From Streptomyces sp. 1-11 (GTDB taxonomy: Bacteria; Actinomycetota; Actinomycetes; Streptomycetales; Streptomycetaceae), in the NCBI RefSeq assembly GCF_007176755.1, contig NZ_BJTV01000011.1:186001-250000 (forward strand): DNA of 64,000 bases, written 5' to 3'. The notes under the pieces were generated by a model. It saw only the letters and a program-made list of their open reading frames with translations. It had not been told where the DNA came from and did not search any database. Made by a program: the position numbers and the translations under genes. How positions within the stretch are numbered: position 1 is the first letter of the stretch; each line of letters begins with the position of its first letter. Positions 17,280 to 26,287 of this stretch are shown one piece after another.

Positions 17280-17967
17280 GGGGCCGCCGGCGGATCAGCC
17301 GGATGTACAGCGCGCCGCTGACCGCGACCAGTCCGACGGCCGCGGCGGCCGCCACCGGCGAGAACGCGCCCGAGGTGTCGACGAGCCCGCCGCCGCCCGC
17401 GTGCACACCGCCCCTGGGGGGACCGTCGTTGCGGTCGCCGCCCGGACCCCAGGCCGAGTCGCCCCGCTGGTCGTTGTTCTGCTGGTGGTCCTCGATCTGG
17501 CCCCCCGGGCCGTGCTGGCCCTCCGTCCTGCCGTCGTGGCAGTTGACGCGGAACACCTTCTCCTTCAGGGCCGGTGGCGTCCCCACGGTCCAGCTGATCT
17601 TGTACTGCCCGTCCGCGAGCCCCAGCGGGTCGGTGTGGCCGGCGCCGCCGGCGAGCTGGATGCTCCCGGTCACGGTGGCGGCGGTGGGCAGCGGTGGCTG
17701 GGGCGTGATGGTGTACGTGACTGCCGGCAGCGAGTCGAAGTTGACCGCCTCGAGGAAGAACTTGCAGACCACCGGGTCGTCCTTCGCCGAACCGATGAAC
17801 GAGGGCGGGTTGGTGGAACGCGCGTTGTGGATCCTGATGTCGCCGTTCTCTCCCTGAGCCGCCGCGTTGGGGGCCTCCACCCACGACGCGCCCGCCACGG
17901 CGAGGGCGGTGAGGAGAACGGTGGCACTCGCGCGGGAGAAGGTCCGTGGAAGTGTCAGGGTGGGCAT
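17266..17967 (-). CDS. secreted protein with C-terminal sorting-like signal, likely sortase F substrate
   Basis: A 233-residue protein with a signal peptide (1 to about 38, ending NAAAQ). It has an approximately 110-residue beta-rich domain with two cysteines (VVCKFF and FRVNCHD), then a disordered Gly/Asn/Asp-rich stretch. The C-terminus reads LVDTSG (195-200), a hydrophobic helix and RLIRRRP, the layout of a cell-wall sorting signal with a non-canonical pentapeptide. GGAGGAG precedes the ATG. It is co-transcribed with the overlapping class F sortase. Function is otherwise unknown. Confidence 0.75.
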   Translation of the reverse strand: MPTLTLPRTFSRASATVLLTALAVAGASWVEAPNAAAQGENGDIRIHNARSTNPPSFIGSAKDDPVVCKFFLEAVNFDSLPAVTYTITPQPPLPTAATVTGSIQLAGGAGHTDPLGLADGQYKISWTVGTPPALKEKVFRVNCHDGRTEGQHGPGGQIEDHQQNNDQRGDSAWGPGGDRNDGPPRGGVHAGGGGLVDTSGAFSPVAAAAAVGLVAVSGALYIRLIRRRPHGAA

Positions 17968-18066
17968 GCAAGCTCCTCCGAGTTAGACGATTTTCATACA
18001 AATCGCTCTTCGTTGGACTCTCACGCATGCGCTCCACGGCCGGCCGCACCAACGCCGGACGCGCCG

Positions 18067-19311
18067 TCAGATATCGCTCGTGCGGCGCAACGCCGCTCCC
18101 TTCCGGCCTTTCCCGGGTGCCGAATCGGCTGCCCGGTACGGCTTTCCGCCCTCGGGCGACCGCACCGCCACCGCCGAGGACAGCAGCAGCAACGCCCCCA
18201 GCATCACGAACGGCGCGGCCACTCCGGCCACCCCCGCGACCAGTCCGGCCGCGGCCGGTGCGGCGACCTGGCCGAGCCGGTTGCCGGTCAGCCGCAGGGC
18301 GAGCGCGGTGGAGCGGGCGCCGGCCGGGGCGGCCTGCACGACCGTCGTCATGGACAGCGGCTGCCCGACGCCGAGGCAGAAGCCGAGGACGGTGAGCATC
18401 ACGCCGAGCGCCCACACCGGCACCGGCACCGGCACCCCCGCGCACAGCACGGCCGCCAGGAAACAGGTCACCGTGAGCAGCGCGGGACGGCCCAGCAGCC
18501 GCAGCAGCGGGGTGAGCACGAGCCGGCAGGCGATGGTGGCCCCGGCGCGCAGGCTGAGCAGGACGCCGATCACCGCGGGGGCGATGCCCCGGTGCTCGCC
18601 GACCACCGGGAGATAGGCGGTGAGGATGTCGGTGGCGGAGAGCACGGAGAGGCTGATCAGCATTCCGGCGGGCACGCCCCGGGCCCGCAGGATCCCGCCC
18701 ACCGGCACCCGTTCGCCGCCCGGGACGCCGGATCCCACGGCGTCCCGGTCCTCGACGCGCCACAGCGACGTGAGCGCGAGCGCCCCGCCCGCGCCCGCCA
18801 CGACGAGGGCCAGCGCGCTGCTGCCGGCCATGTCGGGACCGCCGATGAGGGCGCCGGCGGCGACCGGCCCGACGAGCTGGCCGAGGGAGGCGCCGATGGT
18901 GAAGTGCCCGAAGTTGCGGTCCTGTTCGTGCGGCGCGGACTGCCGCGCCACCAGCGACTGGGCGCCGATCACGAAGCTCAGGTGCCCGAGCCCCATCACC
19001 CCGCTCCACAGGGCGGTCGCCCACAGGGAGCCGGCCAGTCCGCTGAGGAGGCAGCCGCCGGAGATGAGGACCACGCCGGCCGGGAGCAGCGGAGCGCAGC
19101 GGCCGTGGTCGGTGCGGCGGCCGAGCGGTACCGCCGCGAACAGCGGGAGCAGGGCGTACACGCCCGCGATGACACCGACCGCCCGCTCGTCGGCGCCGAG
19201 CGCGAGGGCCCGGTAGGAGACGGCGGGCCGGGCCATCGACACCGCCCCCTGCGCGAGGCCGAAGGCGATGACCAGGCGGAGCAGCCAGCCGCGGTTCCCA
19301 CCGGGCGTCAT
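18067..19311 (-). CDS. MFS transporter
   Basis: A 414-residue protein with twelve predicted helices. An MFS-type cytoplasmic loop (GRRTDHGRCAP) follows helix 2, and the second half begins near residue 225. It belongs to the drug/metabolite exporter type, with no recognisable substrate motif. An AAGGAA site precedes the ATG. The upstream gap to the citrate transporter gene is filled with short imperfect repeats. Confidence 0.82.
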   Translation of the reverse strand: MTPGGNRGWLLRLVIAFGLAQGAVSMARPAVSYRALALGADERAVGVIAGVYALLPLFAAVPLGRRTDHGRCAPLLPAGVVLISGGCLLSGLAGSLWATALWSGVMGLGHLSFVIGAQSLVARQSAPHEQDRNFGHFTIGASLGQLVGPVAAGALIGGPDMAGSSALALVVAGAGGALALTSLWRVEDRDAVGSGVPGGERVPVGGILRARGVPAGMLISLSVLSATDILTAYLPVVGEHRGIAPAVIGVLLSLRAGATIACRLVLTPLLRLLGRPALLTVTCFLAAVLCAGVPVPVPVWALGVMLTVLGFCLGVGQPLSMTTVVQAAPAGARSTALALRLTGNRLGQVAAPAAAGLVAGVAGVAAPFVMLGALLLLSSAVAVRSPEGGKPYRAADSAPGKGRKGAALRRTSDI

Positions 19312-19321
19312 GAGCGCGTTC

Positions 19322-19376
19322 CTTCCGGGACTCCAGGGGCTTCCGGGACTTCAGGGGCTTCAGGGGCTTCCGGGCG
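19322..19376. repeat. imperfect short tandem repeat (GGGACTTCAGGGGCTTC type)
   Basis: Interleaved copies of CTTCAGGGG and CTTCCGGGA fill almost all of the gap between two minus-strand transporter genes. They look like slippage products. No function is apparent. Confidence 0.5.
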
Positions 19377-19378
19377 GG

Positions 19379-20767
19379 TCAGAGGATGCCGAACACGGCG
19401 GCCGCGCCGAGCACCACCAGGGAGGTGAGGGCGGCCCACTTCACGACGAACCTGGTGTGGTCGCCGAACTCGACCTTGGCCATGCCGACGAGGACGTACA
19501 CGGCCGGGACCAGCGGGCTGGACATGTGCAGCGGCTGGCCGGCGATCGAGGCGCGGGCGATCTCCACGGCGGGGACGCCGTGCGCCTGGCCCGCCTCGGC
19601 GAGCACCGGCAGGATGCCGAAGTAGAAGCCGTCGTTGGACATGAAGTACGTGAGCGGGATGCTCAGCACGCCGGTGACGAGGGCCATGTGCGGGCCCATC
19701 CCGTCGGGGATGTTGCGCACCAGCCACTCCGCCATGTGGTCCACCATGCCGGTGCCCTGGAGCACCCCGGTGAAGACGGCGGCGGCGAAGACCATGCCGG
19801 AGACGTTGAGGACGTTCTCGGCGTGCGCGGCGATGCGGGCCTTCTGGTCCGGCATGTGCGGGAAGTTGACGGTCAGCGCGAGGGCGGCGCCGAGCAGGAA
19901 CAGCACCGGGATCGGCAGCCACTCCATGATCATGGCGGTGAGCAGGGCCACGGTGAGCAGCGCGTTGAACCAGTACAGCTTCGGCCGCAGGGTCGCGCGT
20001 TCGGGGTCGAGGCCCTGGAAGCCCTCCTCACCGGGCTCCCCGGGCAGGCCATCGCCGGCGCCGGCGGTGGGCGCCGGGGTCCTGCCGGAACCCGCGCCGA
20101 CCAGCACGGTCTCCGTCTCGGGGGCCTCCACCAGGGCCTCGTCCAGAGTGAGCACGCCGAGCCGCTTGCGCTCGCGCCGCCCGAGGACGTACGCGAGGAC
20201 GAGGACGAACAGCAGGCCCACGGCCAGGGCCGGGATCATCGGGACGAAGATGTCACTCGCGTCCAGCTTCAGCGCCGTCGCGGCACGCGCGGTCGGCCCG
20301 CCCCACGGGAGCGTGTTCATCACGCCGTTGGCCATGGCCGCCACGCCGGTCATCACGACCATGCTCATCTTCAGCCGCTTGTAGAGCGGGTACATCGCCG
20401 AGACGGTGATCATGAAGGTGGTGGAGCCGTCGCCGTCGAGGGAGACGATCGCGGCCAGGACGGCCGTGCCGACGACGATCCGCAGCGGGTCGGCCTTGCA
20501 GAACCTGAGGATGCCGCGGACGACCGGGTCGAAGAGGCCGACGTCGATCATCACGCCGAAGTAGACGATCGCGAACATGAGCATCGCCGCCGTGGGGGCG
20601 AGGCCGGTGACGCCGTCGATGACGTAGTCGCCGAGGTGGGCGCCCTTGCCCACGAACACACAGAAGAGTGCCGGTATGAGCACGAGCGCCGCGATCGGCG
20701 ACATCTTCTTCAGCATGATCAGGACCAGGAAGGTCGCGATCATGGCGAAGCCGAGGATGGTCAGCAT
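19379..20767 (-). CDS. CitMHS family metal-citrate/H+ symporter
   Basis: A 462-residue carrier with about twelve helices. The VSLDGDGSTTFMIT and GVMNTLPWGGPT segments are family signatures, as is YFMSNDGFYFG in the second half. A hydrophilic loop at about 215-265 separates the halves. It imports citrate complexed with a divalent metal. The ATG has only a weak AGGT ribosome site. That site lies in one arm of a long inverted repeat that could hide it in the mRNA. Confidence 0.88.
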   Translation of the reverse strand: MLTILGFAMIATFLVLIMLKKMSPIAALVLIPALFCVFVGKGAHLGDYVIDGVTGLAPTAAMLMFAIVYFGVMIDVGLFDPVVRGILRFCKADPLRIVVGTAVLAAIVSLDGDGSTTFMITVSAMYPLYKRLKMSMVVMTGVAAMANGVMNTLPWGGPTARAATALKLDASDIFVPMIPALAVGLLFVLVLAYVLGRRERKRLGVLTLDEALVEAPETETVLVGAGSGRTPAPTAGAGDGLPGEPGEEGFQGLDPERATLRPKLYWFNALLTVALLTAMIMEWLPIPVLFLLGAALALTVNFPHMPDQKARIAAHAENVLNVSGMVFAAAVFTGVLQGTGMVDHMAEWLVRNIPDGMGPHMALVTGVLSIPLTYFMSNDGFYFGILPVLAEAGQAHGVPAVEIARASIAGQPLHMSSPLVPAVYVLVGMAKVEFGDHTRFVVKWAALTSLVVLGAAAVFGIL

Positions 20768-20773
20768 GTGGAT

Positions 20774-20830
20774 ACCTAACGTTCGCCCTTGAACATCCCA
20801 CCTGGGGCCGGCGGTGCGACGACGTTAGGT
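20774..20830 (-). promoter_or_regulatory. inverted repeat able to sequester the citrate transporter ribosome site
   Basis: On the transcript, ACCTAACGT (20830-20822) is perfectly complementary to ACGTTAGGT (20782-20774). The loop is 39 nt. The 3' arm contains the AGGT that is the only ribosome site candidate before the ATG at 20767. Alternatively the two arms are half-sites for a DNA-binding protein. Confidence 0.4.
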
Positions 20831-20900
20831 CCCGTCAAACGGCGTTAACAAGTGGTCGACACGCGAGCAATAAGCGCGAAAGTCCAGGTCACAGCTTTGC

Positions 20901-23153
20901 TCAGGTCCGCGCGGTGAGCTTTTCCGGCACGGCCGCCACCTCGACGGGCACGCCGTTGAGGACCGCGTTGCCGGACAGCGGGTCGAGCAGGCTGCCGTCG
21001 AGAAGCTGGTTGACGTTGACGCCGGGGTCGGCGCCGGCGTGGTTCAGCCGGGTGCCGGCGCGGTCGTGGCCCCAGCCGTGCGGCAGGCTCACCACGCCCG
21101 GCCGGACCGCGTCGGTGACCTCGGCGGGCGCGGTGACCGCTCCCCCGGCGCCCGTCACCCGCACCGGTTCGCCGTCCCCTATGCCGAGGCGCGCGGCGTC
21201 CCGCGGGTTGAGCTGGAGGGTGCAGCGGTTGCTGCCGCCGGTGAGGGCGGGCACGTTGTGCATCCAGCTGTTGTTGGAGCGCAGGTGGCGGCGGCCGACG
21301 AGGACCAGTGCGGCGGGGCGTTCGCGCAGCGCCCGGCGCAGCCGCGGCAGGTCGCCGGCGATCGGCGCGGGCAGCAGCTCGATCCGGCCGCTCACGGTCT
21401 TCAGCGGCTGCGGCAGGCGTGGGCGCAGCGGGCCGAGGTCGATGCCGTGCGGGTGGCCGAGCAGTGCGCGCAGGGTGAGCCCGTCGGGCCGGGCGCCGAA
21501 GCCGTCGCCGTAGGGGCCGAGGCGCAGCATCAGGTCGAGCCGTCGCTCCGGGCCGTCGTCCCCGGTGAGCTGTGCGGCGAGTTCCCGCGGATCGCGGCCG
21601 TGCACCGGGGAGTGGACGTCCTGCACGGCCTTGCCGAGGGTCTGCTCGACGACCGTCGCGTCCACGGCGGCCGGGTCGGCGCCGTGCATGCCCGTCGCGG
21701 CCAGCACCAGCCGGGCGTGGATCTCGGTCTCGGCCATGCGGCCGGGTTCGAGGGGTACGGCGGGGCGGCTGTAGCGGACCTGGTTGCGGACGGCGAAGCC
21801 GTTGAAGGCGAAGTCGTGGTGCGGGCTCTGCGAGGGCGGCGGCGGGGGCAGCACGACGTCGGCGTGGCGGGAGGTCTCGTTGAGGTAGGGGTCGACGCTG
21901 ACCATGAAGTCCAGTGAGCGCAGGGCCTTGTCGAGGCGGTCGCCGTCGGGCGCGGACAGCACCGGGTTGGCCGCGATCACGACGAGCGCGCGGACCGGTT
22001 CGCCCTCGTCGGTGGCGGTGTCGATCTCCTCGGCGAGCGCGGAGAGCGGCAACTCGCCCTTGGCCTCGGGCAGACGCCGGACCCGGGAGTGCCAGCGGCC
22101 GAGGGCGAAGCCGTGCCCGGGGCCGGCCGGGCGGGGGGTGCGGCCGGTGGCGGCCTGCGGGAAGAGGGCGCCGCCGGGCCGGTCCAGGTTGCCGGTGAGG
22201 ACGTTGAGGACGTCGACCAGCCAGCTCGCCAGGGTGCCGTGCGGGACGGTGCAGCTTCCGATGCGGGCGTAGACGGCGGCGGTGGGGGCGGCGGCCAGTT
22301 CGCGGGCGAGGGTGCGGATGAGGTCCGCGTCCAGGTCGCAGGCCTCGGCCACCGCCTCAGGGGTGAAGTCCCGCAGGGCGTCGCGGAGTTCCCCGACGCC
22401 CTGGACGTGCGGGGCGAGCGCGCCGAGGTCGGTCAGGTCCTCCTCGAACAGCACGGTGGCCAGGGCGGCGAGCAGCAGGGCGTCGGTGCCGGGGCGGATC
22501 GCGAGGTGCCGGTCGGCGAGTTTCGCGGTGCGGGTGCGGCGGGGGTCCACCACGGTGAGCCGGCCGCCGCGGGCCCGGAGGGCCTTGAGCCGGCCGGGGA
22601 AGTCGGGGGCGGTGCACAGACTCCCGTTGGACTCCAGGGGGTTGGCGCCGATCAGCAGCAGGTGGTGGGTGCGGTCGAGGTCCGGGACGGGGATGGCGTG
22701 CGCGTCGCCGAAGAGCAGGCCGCTGGAGACGTGCTTGGGCATCTGGTCGACCGTGGAGGCGGTGAACAGGCTGCGGGTGCGCAGGGCCGCAAGCAGGACC
22801 GGCGGGTAGAGCGCGCCGGCCACGGTGTGCACGTTGGGGTTGCCGAGGACCACTCCGAGGGCGTGCGGCCCGTACCGCTCGACGACCGGGCGCAGCCCCG
22901 CCGCGACCGCGTCGAAGGCCTCCTCCCAGGTGGCCTCGCGCAGCGCGCCGTCCTCACGGACCAGCGGAACGCGCAGCCGGTCGGGGTCGGAGTCGACGGC
23001 CCCGAAGGCGGCGCCCTTGGGGCAGATGAAGCCCTTGCTGAAGACGTCCTCGCGGTCGCCGCGGGCGCCGGTGACCCGGGTGCCCTCGACGGTGAGGGTC
23101 AGCCCGCAGGTGGCCTCGCACAGGGGGCAGATTCGCAGGGCGGTGCGGGGCAC
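20901..23153 (-). CDS. molybdopterin-dependent oxidoreductase (formate dehydrogenase/nitrate reductase-like)
   Basis: A 750-residue protein. The N-terminal [4Fe-4S] motif uses Cys9, Cys12, Cys16 and Cys44 (CPLCEATC, then FICPKG). Molybdopterin-binding domains follow (LLLIGANPLESNGSLC, VVIAANPVLSAPD), and a C-terminal cofactor cap (LGIGDGEPVRVTG) ends the protein. GGGAGGACCC precedes the GTG at 23153; the open frame upstream of it lacks a ribosome site. No electron-transfer subunit or FdhD is adjacent, so the electron partner and substrate are unknown. Confidence 0.85.
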   Translation of the reverse strand: MPRTALRICPLCEATCGLTLTVEGTRVTGARGDREDVFSKGFICPKGAAFGAVDSDPDRLRVPLVREDGALREATWEEAFDAVAAGLRPVVERYGPHALGVVLGNPNVHTVAGALYPPVLLAALRTRSLFTASTVDQMPKHVSSGLLFGDAHAIPVPDLDRTHHLLLIGANPLESNGSLCTAPDFPGRLKALRARGGRLTVVDPRRTRTAKLADRHLAIRPGTDALLLAALATVLFEEDLTDLGALAPHVQGVGELRDALRDFTPEAVAEACDLDADLIRTLARELAAAPTAAVYARIGSCTVPHGTLASWLVDVLNVLTGNLDRPGGALFPQAATGRTPRPAGPGHGFALGRWHSRVRRLPEAKGELPLSALAEEIDTATDEGEPVRALVVIAANPVLSAPDGDRLDKALRSLDFMVSVDPYLNETSRHADVVLPPPPPSQSPHHDFAFNGFAVRNQVRYSRPAVPLEPGRMAETEIHARLVLAATGMHGADPAAVDATVVEQTLGKAVQDVHSPVHGRDPRELAAQLTGDDGPERRLDLMLRLGPYGDGFGARPDGLTLRALLGHPHGIDLGPLRPRLPQPLKTVSGRIELLPAPIAGDLPRLRRALRERPAALVLVGRRHLRSNNSWMHNVPALTGGSNRCTLQLNPRDAARLGIGDGEPVRVTGAGGAVTAPAEVTDAVRPGVVSLPHGWGHDRAGTRLNHAGADPGVNVNQLLDGSLLDPLSGNAVLNGVPVEVAAVPEKLTART

Positions 23154-23235
23154 GGGTCCTCCCGGAGGATCGGCGGCGTTGCCGAGCCCGCCCCGGTGGG
23201 CCCGGGCGGGCCCGGGCAGGCTCGGACGGTGAGCA

Positions 23236-23247
23236 TACCGACCGGTA
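23236..23247. promoter_or_regulatory. TetR-type operator candidate TACCG-AC-CGGTA
   Basis: A perfect 5+2+5 inverted repeat, 83 nt upstream of the oxidoreductase start. It lies in the 137-nt gap after a TetR gene transcribed in the same direction. Confidence 0.4.
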
Positions 23248-23290
23248 GGCATGGAGGGGAGCCCTGTGGCGGCGTCGGCCGGCGGCCGGC

Positions 23291-23908
23291 TCAGTCGAGG
23301 ACGCGCCCCAGGTACGCCCGCAGCAGCTCACGGGTCTCGTGGATGATCGCCGGGTCCCCCTCGGGGGCGACCCGGAAGGCCAGTTGGACCAGGGTGTCGG
23401 CGCTCTCCACGGCGACCAGGAAGACGCGGCGCAGCTCCTCGCCGGGGGTGCGGCCGAGATGGCCGGCGAGCAGGTCGGTGAGCCGGTCGGCGACCCGGGT
23501 GTTGGGCTCCGCCTGCCGGGCGCCGACCGGTATCTGGTTGCCGAAGTCCACGAGGGAGAAGCCGGGCGCGGTGCGCTTCATGGCCAGGTACTCGTCCAGC
23601 ACGGCGTCCACGGCGGCCCGCCAGTCCCCCCGCCGCTCGCCCTTCATCCGCTCCGCGACGCGTTCGGTGTACCGCTCCAGGTTCCGCTGGGCGAGGGCGT
23701 CGGCCATCTGCCGCTTGTTGCCGAAGAACCGGTAGACCGAGCCGATGGGCACCTCGGCGCGCGCGGCCACCGCGCGGGTGCTCAGGGCCTCGTAGCCGAC
23801 CTCGTCGAGGAGGTCGGCGCAGGCGTCGAGGATCCTGGTCAGCCGTTCCGCGCTGCGCCTCTGGACGGGCGCGCGGCGAAGCGATGTCGCGTGGGGCACG
23901 GACTTCAT
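23291..23908 (-). CDS. TetR family regulator
   Basis: A 205-residue repressor. The helix-turn-helix (STRAVAARAEVPIGSVYRFFGNKRQM) follows an approximately 20-residue basic N-terminus. GGAGAGG precedes the ATG at 23908; the longer open frame is not needed. The gene is divergent from hmgA and upstream of the molybdopterin oxidoreductase. Either or both could be targets. Candidate operators lie on both sides. Confidence 0.83.
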   Translation of the reverse strand: MKSVPHATSLRRAPVQRRSAERLTRILDACADLLDEVGYEALSTRAVAARAEVPIGSVYRFFGNKRQMADALAQRNLERYTERVAERMKGERRGDWRAAVDAVLDEYLAMKRTAPGFSLVDFGNQIPVGARQAEPNTRVADRLTDLLAGHLGRTPGEELRRVFLVAVESADTLVQLAFRVAPEGDPAIIHETRELLRAYLGRVLD

Positions 23909-24074
23909 GATGCCTCTCCGGCGGGGTCGGGTGAACCTCGCCCCCCGGTACGGAAAAAGGTGGCTGCTGCACTCATCGACCGCACGGGCCGGGACGGCGC
24001 CCGCTCGGAGGGCGGGCGGGGTAAGGACGCCCGACACCCGGCGTCCGGCGCCCCCTTGCGCCCGCGCCCCACTC

Positions 24075-24098
24075 ATTCCTACGGTGATGCATAGGAAT
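24075..24098. promoter_or_regulatory. inverted repeat ATTCCTA-N10-TAGGAAT in the hmgA/TetR intergenic region
   Basis: Perfect 7-bp arms around a 10-nt spacer, 22 nt before the hmgA start codon. This is a plausible repressor operator for hmgA. Confidence 0.45.
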
Positions 24099-24120
24099 CA
24101 GGAGCGCAAGGGAGCGATCG

Positions 24121-25458
24121 ATGAGCGGGGACGCGCGGAAGACCGCCGAGGGACTGTCGTACCTGACCGGGTTCGGCAACGAGCACGCCTCGGAGGCGGT
24201 GCCGGGCGCCCTGCCCGAGGGCCGCAACTCGCCGCAGCGCGCGCCGCTCGGCCTGTACGCCGAGCAGCTCAGCGGGACGGCGTTCACCGAGCCGCGGGCG
24301 CACAACCGGCGCTCGTGGCTGTACCGCGTCCGCCCCTCGGCCGCGCACCCCGCGTTCACCCGCACCGGCAACGGCGCGATCCGCACCGCGCCGTTCACCG
24401 AGACCGTGCCCGACCCCAACCGGCTGCGCTGGAACCCGCTGCCCGAGCCGCCGGCCGGCACCGACTTCCTGGCGGGCCTGTGGACGCTGGGCGGCAACGG
24501 CGACGCGACCCAGCGGACCGGCATGGCCGTGCACCTGTACCACGCCAACGCCTCGATGGAGCGGGTGTTCTCCGACGCCGACGGTGAGCTGCTCATCGTG
24601 CCGGAGCGGGGCGGACTGCTGCTGCACACCGAGTTCGGCCGGCTCCATGTGGAGCCCGCACATGTGGCGCTGATCCCGCGCGGGGTGCGCTTCCGCGTGG
24701 AGCTGCTCGACACCGCACCGGACGGCGGGCCGAGCCCGTCCGCCCGCGGCTATGTGTGCGAGAACTACGGAGCGCCCTTCCAGCTCCCCGACCTCGGGCC
24801 CATCGGCGCCAACGGACTCGCCAACGCCCGGGACTTCCGGGCCCCGGTCGCCGCGTACGAGGAGGTGGAGGGGCCGGTGGAGGTGGTCAACAAGTTCTGC
24901 GGCAACCTCTGGACCGCCACGTACGACCACTCCCCGCTCGACGTGGTCGCCTGGCACGGCAACCATGTGCCGTACGTCTACGACCTGCGCCGTTTCAATG
25001 TGATCGGGACCATCTCCTACGACCACCCGGACCCGTCCATCTTCACGGTGCTGACCTCCCCGTCGGACACCCCGGGCCTGGCCGGCGTCGACTTCGTGGT
25101 GTTCGCTCCGCGCTGGCTGGTGGGCGAGGACACCTTCCGGCCGCCGTACTTCCACCGGAACGTGATGAGCGAGTACATGGGCCTCATCGAGGGCGCCTAC
25201 GACGCCAAGGCCGAGGGGTTCGTGCCGGGCGGCGGCTCGCTGCACAACATGATGTCGGCGCACGGCCCGGACCGGGAGACCTTCGACCGGGCGAGCGCGG
25301 CCGAGCTGAGGCCGCAGCGGGTCGACGACGGGCTGGCGTTCATGTTCGAGACCCGCTGGCCGCTGACGCTCGCCCCGCAGGCGGCCGGCGCCGGCCATCT
25401 CCAGCAGCGCTACGACGACGTCTGGCAGGGCCTCGAACGTCACTTCCGCGCGCTGTGA
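24121..25458 (+). CDS. hmgA: homogentisate 1,2-dioxygenase
   Basis: A 445-residue non-haem iron dioxygenase that opens the ring of homogentisate to maleylacetoacetate in tyrosine/phenylalanine catabolism. The opening YLTGFGNEHASEA is diagnostic. Iron ligands by homology are His345 (YFHRN), Glu351 (SEYMG) and His381 (SAHGPD). Length matches the family. GGGAG precedes the ATG. It lies between a divergent TetR gene and a GntR gene, and no other pathway gene is adjacent. Confidence 0.96.
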   Translation: MSGDARKTAEGLSYLTGFGNEHASEAVPGALPEGRNSPQRAPLGLYAEQLSGTAFTEPRAHNRRSWLYRVRPSAAHPAFTRTGNGAIRTAPFTETVPDPNRLRWNPLPEPPAGTDFLAGLWTLGGNGDATQRTGMAVHLYHANASMERVFSDADGELLIVPERGGLLLHTEFGRLHVEPAHVALIPRGVRFRVELLDTAPDGGPSPSARGYVCENYGAPFQLPDLGPIGANGLANARDFRAPVAAYEEVEGPVEVVNKFCGNLWTATYDHSPLDVVAWHGNHVPYVYDLRRFNVIGTISYDHPDPSIFTVLTSPSDTPGLAGVDFVVFAPRWLVGEDTFRPPYFHRNVMSEYMGLIEGAYDAKAEGFVPGGGSLHNMMSAHGPDRETFDRASAAELRPQRVDDGLAFMFETRWPLTLAPQAAGAGHLQQRYDDVWQGLERHFRAL

Positions 25459-25502
25459 CGGCTCCGTTGCACCGAACGATCCCGAACAGGTACGGATAGC
25501 CC

Positions 25503-26252
25503 GTGACCTCCTTCGCCCCGGATTCGATCGTCCTGAACCGCAAGCTGCCGCTGTGGTACCAGGTCTCGCAGTCGCTGCGCGCCTCGATACTGGGCCGCTC
25601 ACCGCGGGACCCGCTGCGCCTGCCCACCGAGGAGCGGCTCGCGGAGCACTACGGGGTGAGCGTGCTCACCATGCGCCAGGCGCTGAAGGAACTGGAGGAC
25701 GAGGGGCTGATCAGCCGCCACCGGCGGCGCGGCACGTTCATCGAACCCGATGCGCGGCGCGGCGCCCCGGTGCGGCTGCTGGGCTCGGTGGACGCGATCG
25801 TCGCCCAGCAGTCCGGCATGACCACCGAGCTGCTGGAGCAGGGCAGCACCCCGGTGACCGGCGAACTCGCCGAGCACTTCCCGGACCTGGCGGAGGTGGC
25901 GACGTACCACCGGCTGCGCAGCGACGAGAAGACCGGCGAGCCGACCAACCACGCGCGCAACCACGTCCGGCCCGAACTCGCCGCCCGCATCGACGTGCGG
26001 GACCTGGTGCGCTGGCCGATGACCAAGGTGCTGCGGGACGTCGCGGGCGCGGACATCAGCCGCATCACGGACACCGTGGAGGCCCGGCTCGCCGACCCGG
26101 AGACCGCGCGGCTGCTGCGGGTGCCGCTGCTCAGCCCGATCCTGCACTACACCGGCGTGACCTACGACACCGCGGGCCGGGCGCTGGACGTGGTGGTCAT
26201 CCACTACCGGGGCGACCGCTTCTCCTTCACGGTGACCCTGGACGCCACCTGA
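25503..26252 (+). CDS. GntR family regulator (HutC/UTRA type)
   Basis: A 249-residue regulator. The winged helix is at about 15-80 (LPTEERLAEHYGVSVLTMRQALKELEDEGL) and the rest forms a UTRA ligand domain. It lies 44 nt after hmgA in the same direction and may control it. TACGGA ends 6 nt before the GTG with no ribosome site, which suggests a leaderless start. Confidence 0.85.
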   Translation: MTSFAPDSIVLNRKLPLWYQVSQSLRASILGRSPRDPLRLPTEERLAEHYGVSVLTMRQALKELEDEGLISRHRRRGTFIEPDARRGAPVRLLGSVDAIVAQQSGMTTELLEQGSTPVTGELAEHFPDLAEVATYHRLRSDEKTGEPTNHARNHVRPELAARIDVRDLVRWPMTKVLRDVAGADISRITDTVEARLADPETARLLRVPLLSPILHYTGVTYDTAGRALDVVVIHYRGDRFSFTVTLDAT

Positions 26253-26274
26253 CCCGGCCGTCGCCGGCAGGCTC

Positions 26275-26280
26275 TACGAT
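26275..26280 (+). promoter_or_regulatory. -10 element of a leaderless promoter
   Basis: TACGAT followed by 7 nt and the GTG at 26288. No ribosome site is present. Confidence 0.45.
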
Positions 26281-26287
26281 GCCCAGC

